From Zygnema cylindricum (Eukaryota; Streptophyta; Zygnematophyceae; Zygnematales; Zygnemataceae), in the NCBI GenBank assembly GCA_037447655.1, contig JBBHKE010003490.1, positions 162,898 through 226,897 on the forward strand: a stretch of 64,000 bases of DNA, written 5' to 3'. How positions within the stretch are numbered: position 1 is the first letter of the stretch; each line of letters begins with the position of its first letter. A model generated the notes under the pieces. The model did no database searches, had not been told where the DNA came from, and worked only from the letters and a program-made list of their open reading frames with translations. A program made the position numbers and the translations under genes. Shown in pieces: positions 58,994 through 64,000 of this stretch.

Positions 58994-60912
58994 GATACAC
59001 TCTCAGAAGCTATCAAGAATCCTACCAAACAGCTCTTCTTAAGTGCTCACCAATTCTTATATAAGCATCCAAACCTCACAAAACTCAATCAAAATATAGA
59101 GTAGCATAAACACTGATAACTCCCAAAGTAATAGTACAATTGACCTGACAACACTCAAGATATAATACTCAGAAGTTTCCAGAAAATTGTTTGCAGATTT
59201 ACTACTAGGAAGTCTGGATACATTATATGTTATGAGTCCTAAGTCTTATACTTGTGTTGAACTGGCAACAGCAATGTACTTGAGAGGTTCATCAAACCAC
59301 TAAGCTACCACTAATCTGTCAAGCTACCATTGAGCTATCACTAAGCTACCACTGAGCTATCACTAAGCTAACTATAATCGTATCTATCGCAGTTGCTCTA
59401 TCTTGTACAGAATCACATTAAGAATATTAGACGTTGCGTTGTCCGTATGGACCATATCAAATATAATCGTGGTTGCCTTGTCCTGTCTGTGTTGCAACTT
59501 CGCTGTTGCGCTGCTCTGCTATATAGCAGCTGCTCTGCTGTATAGAAGCTGCGCTGCTTTGTTGTATAGCAGCTGGGCTGCTCCGTTTGTATAGCAGCTG
59601 TGCTGCTTTGTCTGTAAAACAGCTGCGCTGCTCTGAGACTGAAAGCTTTCCAAAAAGACAACAGAAAGGATCTTTACAATAAAATAAAATTGAGTGCAAA
59701 TGCCAGTATAAGCATAAACGATAAAACACACACAAGAGAAAGATAACCCAACGGAAGCCAATATATTCCACGGAGAACTTTTCTCACATAATTTCCTCAC
59801 ACCCTCAAAATAGTCTCACTTCTAACTCCTCTTAATCATATAAAAGATAATCTTCACTTATCTCCTCTAACTCCTCAAGAAACAACACAAAGCTATCAAA
59901 CTCCGTTAACTCCTTGAACTCCTTCATAATCTACAAGGAGGATCCACTCTTGCCAAATTGATTGATAAAAATCTCTCTCTCACTACGCCTCAATATACTC
60001 TTATAAGACGCAAGTAACAACACCAACCAAACCGTATATGTCATACGCACTAAACGCCTACCAATGAAACTACACCAATACGTAACATAACAAAGTACAC
60101 GAAAGTACTTTCAAACATAATCAACTACAAAAGACTTGACCAACCTCAAACTAAATCCGAATAAGTATTACATGCACAGAGTGCGCATTGGTCAAAGAAC
60201 AATCGTACAATGAATCACACGGAATCAAGTACAAAGTCACCTCAAAGTATCAATGCTTTTCGTACATGATCAAAAGGAACGTAAGCGAACGTCAACCAAA
60301 ACTCCACCACAAAGTAAAACGATATCGGTTGTACAATGTACGCCGCTGCCGAAACTCCGCATTGAACCGAAATAGAATCGTGCGTCGTGACGCGAAAATT
60401 CGTCAAATCTCGCGGACTCCCGATTCACTCAAATGAAACGTCAAGACTTCAACCGAATTCCCAAGTACCAAAGTACAAACTTAACCAATCAGACGCGGCG
60501 CATGAAACGCGTGCCGACAACATACTACGAAAGAGTACTACCTCACCAAAAGACCACTACGATCACTGCGACAAAAACCCGAAAATTGACCGGGACCCTC
60601 TGTACATACCCTTCGAATAAGACAAGACACATAACTCCGACGAACAAAATCAGCACTTAAACAAGACGTAAATTGACACGCGACGCTAATGAAAAATCCC
60701 ACAATGTAAAACCTAACAATAAGGTGATTTCCGAAGTCGCCATCCAAATCATTCACGTCAAACTACACATTTTGAATCCTTCATATATACATCTCATTTT
60801 CTAATTATCTATTTATAAATTTTTTTTGTAGGCCCATTTGATAAACCTGTTGTTTACCTCCTTCTTTCAAGTGTCCAAAAAGAGATGGGCGAAAATTGTG
60901 GTGGGTATGTTT
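58994..60912. other. E2 leader and probable 5' LTR region
   Basis: TGTATCCAGACT (minus, about 59219-59208) could be a decayed initiator-tRNA primer site, with an LTR end at about 59228. The LTR start could not be bounded. 59330-59380 repeats CACTAAGCTACCACTGAGCT words. No host gene seen. Confidence 0.4.
59517..59637. repeat. Palindromic AGCAGCTGNGCTGCT minisatellite
   Basis: Five to six units of about 24-30 nt built from GTATAGCAGCTG and GCTGCTTTGT. Each junction AGCAGCTG-GCTGCT is self-complementary. Confidence 0.75.
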
Positions 60913-61936
60913 CTATTGTCCATAGCCTATTTCATCCATGGATTACTTTCGGAAGAACCACAGACTACCACCAAAAATTGCTTGTTTCAGACAACACACA
61001 TTACTTCACAATAAATAAACTCACCTCAAATTGCAACAAGATACATTATGCGATAGATATTGCAAAATACCAAAGTCAAAGCCAAATCCACCAAGGAATC
61101 TAGAAGATACAAGCTCCAAATTTTCCCAAAAACAGTTGACATCTTATCAAATTAACCAGGTAAACTTCTCACAGAATTCTACAAAGATAATAGAACAAAC
61201 TAAAACTACACACACATATAGTTTTTATATCATAAAATTTATTCTTAGAGTTTCACATCAAAAAATCAATCAGAGTGATCACACCAACAGGGCAAAGTTT
61301 CAGAAAAAGAGCTTGCCATTATTTTGATAAAACTTGACAATGATACTACATTAAACTAAGTCCTGCAAGTTATACTCACAGAGTAGCCAACTAAGTCCTA
61401 CACTAATCCTAGTGCAACACTTGTACTATATATGATTAAAATATTGTATGTCTAATATACTTGAGGTACGTCCAAACTCTAATTGCTACTTTCCAAACCC
61501 TAATTGCTTTTTGCCGCTAATAGAACAGTGAAACACTAATTTATAATGTGCAAAAGACGAAACGTTATTGCTCCAAATATTTACACCGACACCAAATCTT
61601 ATGTTGAGTAAGTCAACGTGAGTCCTCGAATTTTTCGAAAGCATTTGGGATGTCCAAAACTACATCGTGTGATTTGACGCGATTTCGCGTCCTCCTCGAT
61701 GAAAATAACGGCGGCCTTTGTCCGCCGATTGTAGATTTTATTTGGCACCTTTTATGTCGCGCCACATGGTCCCAAAGTCCACTTGACAAAAGCGACATCA
61801 ACCAACCAAATTTTCTTCGTACCGCGACCTCGTCTTTCGCCATAAATGCGCAGATTAAAACTTCGCACGAAACGTCCTGTGCGCACAAAATGTCGCGTAC
61901 GCACGAAACTAACTTTCCAAAATCAACACTCCCCCG
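60913..61936 (-). mobile_element. Second LTR, leader and gag start, truncated
   Basis: Minus order: polypurine tract CGGGGGAG (61936-61929), LTR starting TGTTGATTTTGG (61928 to about 61326), leader, ATG at 60939 (MDEIGYGQ then stop). It is clearly related to 55136-56417 (shared TGTGATTTGACGCGATTTCG and CGTACGCACGAAACTAAC) but diverged. Homology stops at the same codon as there. Confidence 0.75.
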
Positions 61937-63084
61937 AAAATTTAGTTTCGTGCATCCATAAGGCCACGTCACTAGCTGTCACACACGCCATCAGTTGTTA
62001 CACGTCTCCTCCATCTGCCTCCTTCAACTGAACCCACAGACTGCCTCCAACGAAGTTCCCCCTTGTTCCACCAATGTTTCCGCTACCTTCATATACCTTT
62101 TAAATTTCAATATATATATATTTTTTATTTTATGATTAAATTTTCAAATCAAATTCCCACATTGAATTTCATATAGTACTTTTTTCGGATATTTGGTTCA
62201 AACTTCGTCCGTCCAACTCTGTGAGTCTGTTCGTTCGATATTTAACACGTGTATGTGCGCGTTGGTGACATTCCAAAGTCCCTGCACAGTCCTCATATTT
62301 TGACGAATATGACGTGTGTCCCGTAGAAGTACAATACACTCTTTTGTACTAAGGCAAGTGTCAAACTAATTAATGTAATTATTAGAAGGACTTAGACTAA
62401 TAGTATTCTAAGTCATAAAAACTCCCCTCACAACCTCGTCTACTGAGGATTAAAGCTTTTAAACTCAACACTCCCCTAAATCTTTAGACTTAGTACTTCA
62501 CTCCGTCTGCAAATCTTTCTACTCTATTAGAGGTACATACAAAAAGCAAGGACTCATAAAATTATTTAGAGTTGGAGATTCCCTCTCACAACCTCAACTA
62601 CTAAACACCTCAACCACAACCAAAAATTTACAAAAACAACACTCTTCCTAAGTTTTGGATTTGTTAATTTTTAAGCATTCATACATTGGCAAATCTAAGA
62701 CTTTGTTGGAATTTCAGTCACCATACCAGCCACTCCAATTTTTATCCCGTTTAAATAATGAGTTTCCCATGGAATCTGTCAGTTTCCCCCCAAAAAAAAA
62801 ATGGCATTTCTAGTCTTTGTGTGGTCGCCTTTGGAGCTGGTTTCTTCTCCAGCTGGTCTTCTTTAATTTGTATCTTCTTTTTGTTTTCTTTGTACATTCT
62901 GGTCTCCACATAGACTTTGTACCTCTTCCATTGGTTGCCTCCCAATTACCTCTATAAAGTATGATTCTTCTCACTAATTTTTGGTCTTTTTCCGTAGTTT
63001 TATCACTCCTCTGTGGAGTTATTATCCTAAAGGTTTTCTTTTTTATTCCTTTGCATTTCAACGGCACTATTCTCTTTCTATTTT
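61937..63084 (-). other. E3 3' internal region, no pol
   Basis: Between the E3 gag stop and the polypurine tract. It contains a Lys/Arg-rich frame (about 63067-62810, KRRYKLKKTSWRRNQLQ) and AT-rich sequence. No protease, integrase, RT or RNase H motif. Confidence 0.55.
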
Positions 63085-63906
63085 CTATTTGTGTTTCCCA
63101 TTTTGTGCCAATCCACCATTTTTTCTCTCATCATTCTCCTCTCTTACTCGGTTGTTGTCCCATCCATCTCTGAATTTTCCTGTATCACATGCACTTTTAT
63201 ATGATGGACATACCCTGAAGGTATGTCCTAAATCATTACAGTAAAAACAATTCTTAAGTCCATTTCCGGATTCCCTTTTACTTCTAATATTATGAAACAG
63301 AGACTTCGAGACCTCCATATTCCTCTCAAAAAACTTCTTCCAGTCTTCTTCATCTAGCACTATGCGGATTGCTTGACTTAAGGTCCAATCCCTTTTATCA
63401 ATTTGAGCTATTCTATTTGATGCATCTCTATAGTCACTAGGTAATCCTCTCATTAATAAAACAACTTGTTGATCATCTGTAAAGCATCCTCCTGCCAAAG
63501 CATTTTCTGCAAACAATCTTTCTATACCAATACAATATTCCACCATGCTTCCGCCTACATACTTATATCCAAAAAGTTTAGTGGCACTACTAAACCAGTG
63601 ATACACAGAAGTCTCTGAATACCTACATTCTAGGCATTTCCAAAATTCAGCTGCATTTTTCAACTTTAGATATGTCATTACCAGTTTCTCAGTCAAGGAG
63701 TTCTTGATAACCCTTAGACACTCACGGTTCTTCTTTTCCCATCCACTTGATGTTTCGGCCAAGGTCCCATCCACCACATCCATTAGTTCCATCATCTCGA
63801 AGTAGCTCTCGAGCACACACTTCCAGTAGTGATAGTTAGATCCATCAAATATGGGTAGCCATGGGCGTGGGCCCATAACCTGTTGTCCATAGCCTATTTC
63901 AGCCAT
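63085..63906 (-). CDS. Gag protein of a gag-only copia relative (E3)
   Basis: Nucleocapsid-type protein that would package element RNA. Intact 273-codon frame from ATG 63906. The N-terminal gag domain has LPIFDGSNYHYWKCVLESYF, then VVDGTLAETSSGWEKKNREC, VEYCIGIERLFAENALAGG and LLMRGLPSDYRDA. The CCHC zinc knuckle CFYCNDLGHTFRVC lies about 50 residues from the end, and a basic tail follows. It parallels E2 gag throughout. Only about 1.1 kb without pol motifs separates its stop from the polypurine tract, so the element resembles gag-only non-autonomous LTR elements (TR-GAG type). The 5' LTR lies beyond the right edge. Confidence 0.85.
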   Translation of the reverse strand: MAEIGYGQQVMGPRPWLPIFDGSNYHYWKCVLESYFEMMELMDVVDGTLAETSSGWEKKNRECLRVIKNSLTEKLVMTYLKLKNAAEFWKCLECRYSETSVYHWFSSATKLFGYKYVGGSMVEYCIGIERLFAENALAGGCFTDDQQVVLLMRGLPSDYRDASNRIAQIDKRDWTLSQAIRIVLDEEDWKKFFERNMEVSKSLFHNIRSKRESGNGLKNCFYCNDLGHTFRVCPSYKSACDTGKFRDGWDNNRVREENDERKNGGLAQNGKHK

Positions 63907-64000
63907 GGATTACTCACGGAAGACACCCACAGACTACCCCAAAACAGCTGTGTTTCAGACAGCACGGATTACTCCACAGTAAACAAAATCACCTCAAACT
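63907..64000 (-). mobile_element. E3 leader (partial)
   Basis: Identical to the leader before 55162 over the whole visible length. The window ends before its primer-binding site and 5' LTR. Confidence 0.75.

Overview
The window is nuclear DNA of a streptophyte, most likely a land plant. Split genes with GT-AG introns encode proteins that read like plant homologues: cytosolic isoleucyl-tRNA synthetase, an At2g34460-type plastid dehydrogenase-like protein and a plant 'TRF-like' protein. There are also a receptor-like kinase remnant, a U6 snRNA gene with plant-type pol III promoter spacing, Ty1/copia elements and many MITEs. I cannot name the species.

Layout. 1-9977 (-): the 5' half of IleRS, ten exons, running off the left edge. 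9978-11415: a shared upstream region holding a MITE. 11416-16706 (+): a small five-exon gene for a probable plastid protein. 16.7-29.8 kb: gene-poor, with hAT-type MITEs and TA-target MITEs, and a U6 gene split by one of those hAT MITEs. 29832-33288 (+): the TRF-like protein, six exons. 35963-39968 (-): the At2g34460 homologue, first exon not found. 42266-46666 (-): a damaged copia element with an internal tandem duplication, abutting two surviving 3' exons of a receptor-like kinase (46667-47844, +). 49004-49638: a solo LTR with a perfect 5-bp target duplication. 50.5-54.8 kb: a MITE nest. 55.1-64.0 kb (-): LTRs, leaders and gag regions of copia relatives with little or no pol.

Most unusual feature. 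In three unrelated genes the introns contain tandem, decaying copies of their own exon-intron junctions. Each copy holds a piece of exon plus the adjoining splice site. IleRS has the exon 2 acceptor (encoding the HIGH motif) four times and the exon 5 donor about seven times. The plastid gene has its last acceptor four times. The At2g34460 homologue has an acceptor three times and two donors four to five times each. These arrays, mixed with purine-rich tracts, account for much of the intron length. They look like a local mode of intron growth that creates decoy splice sites and pseudo-exons.

The host genes are housekeeping or organelle functions with no evident pathway link. The IleRS/plastid pair is divergent and may share a promoter. 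All coordinates, frames and alignments were made by eye; no search was run.
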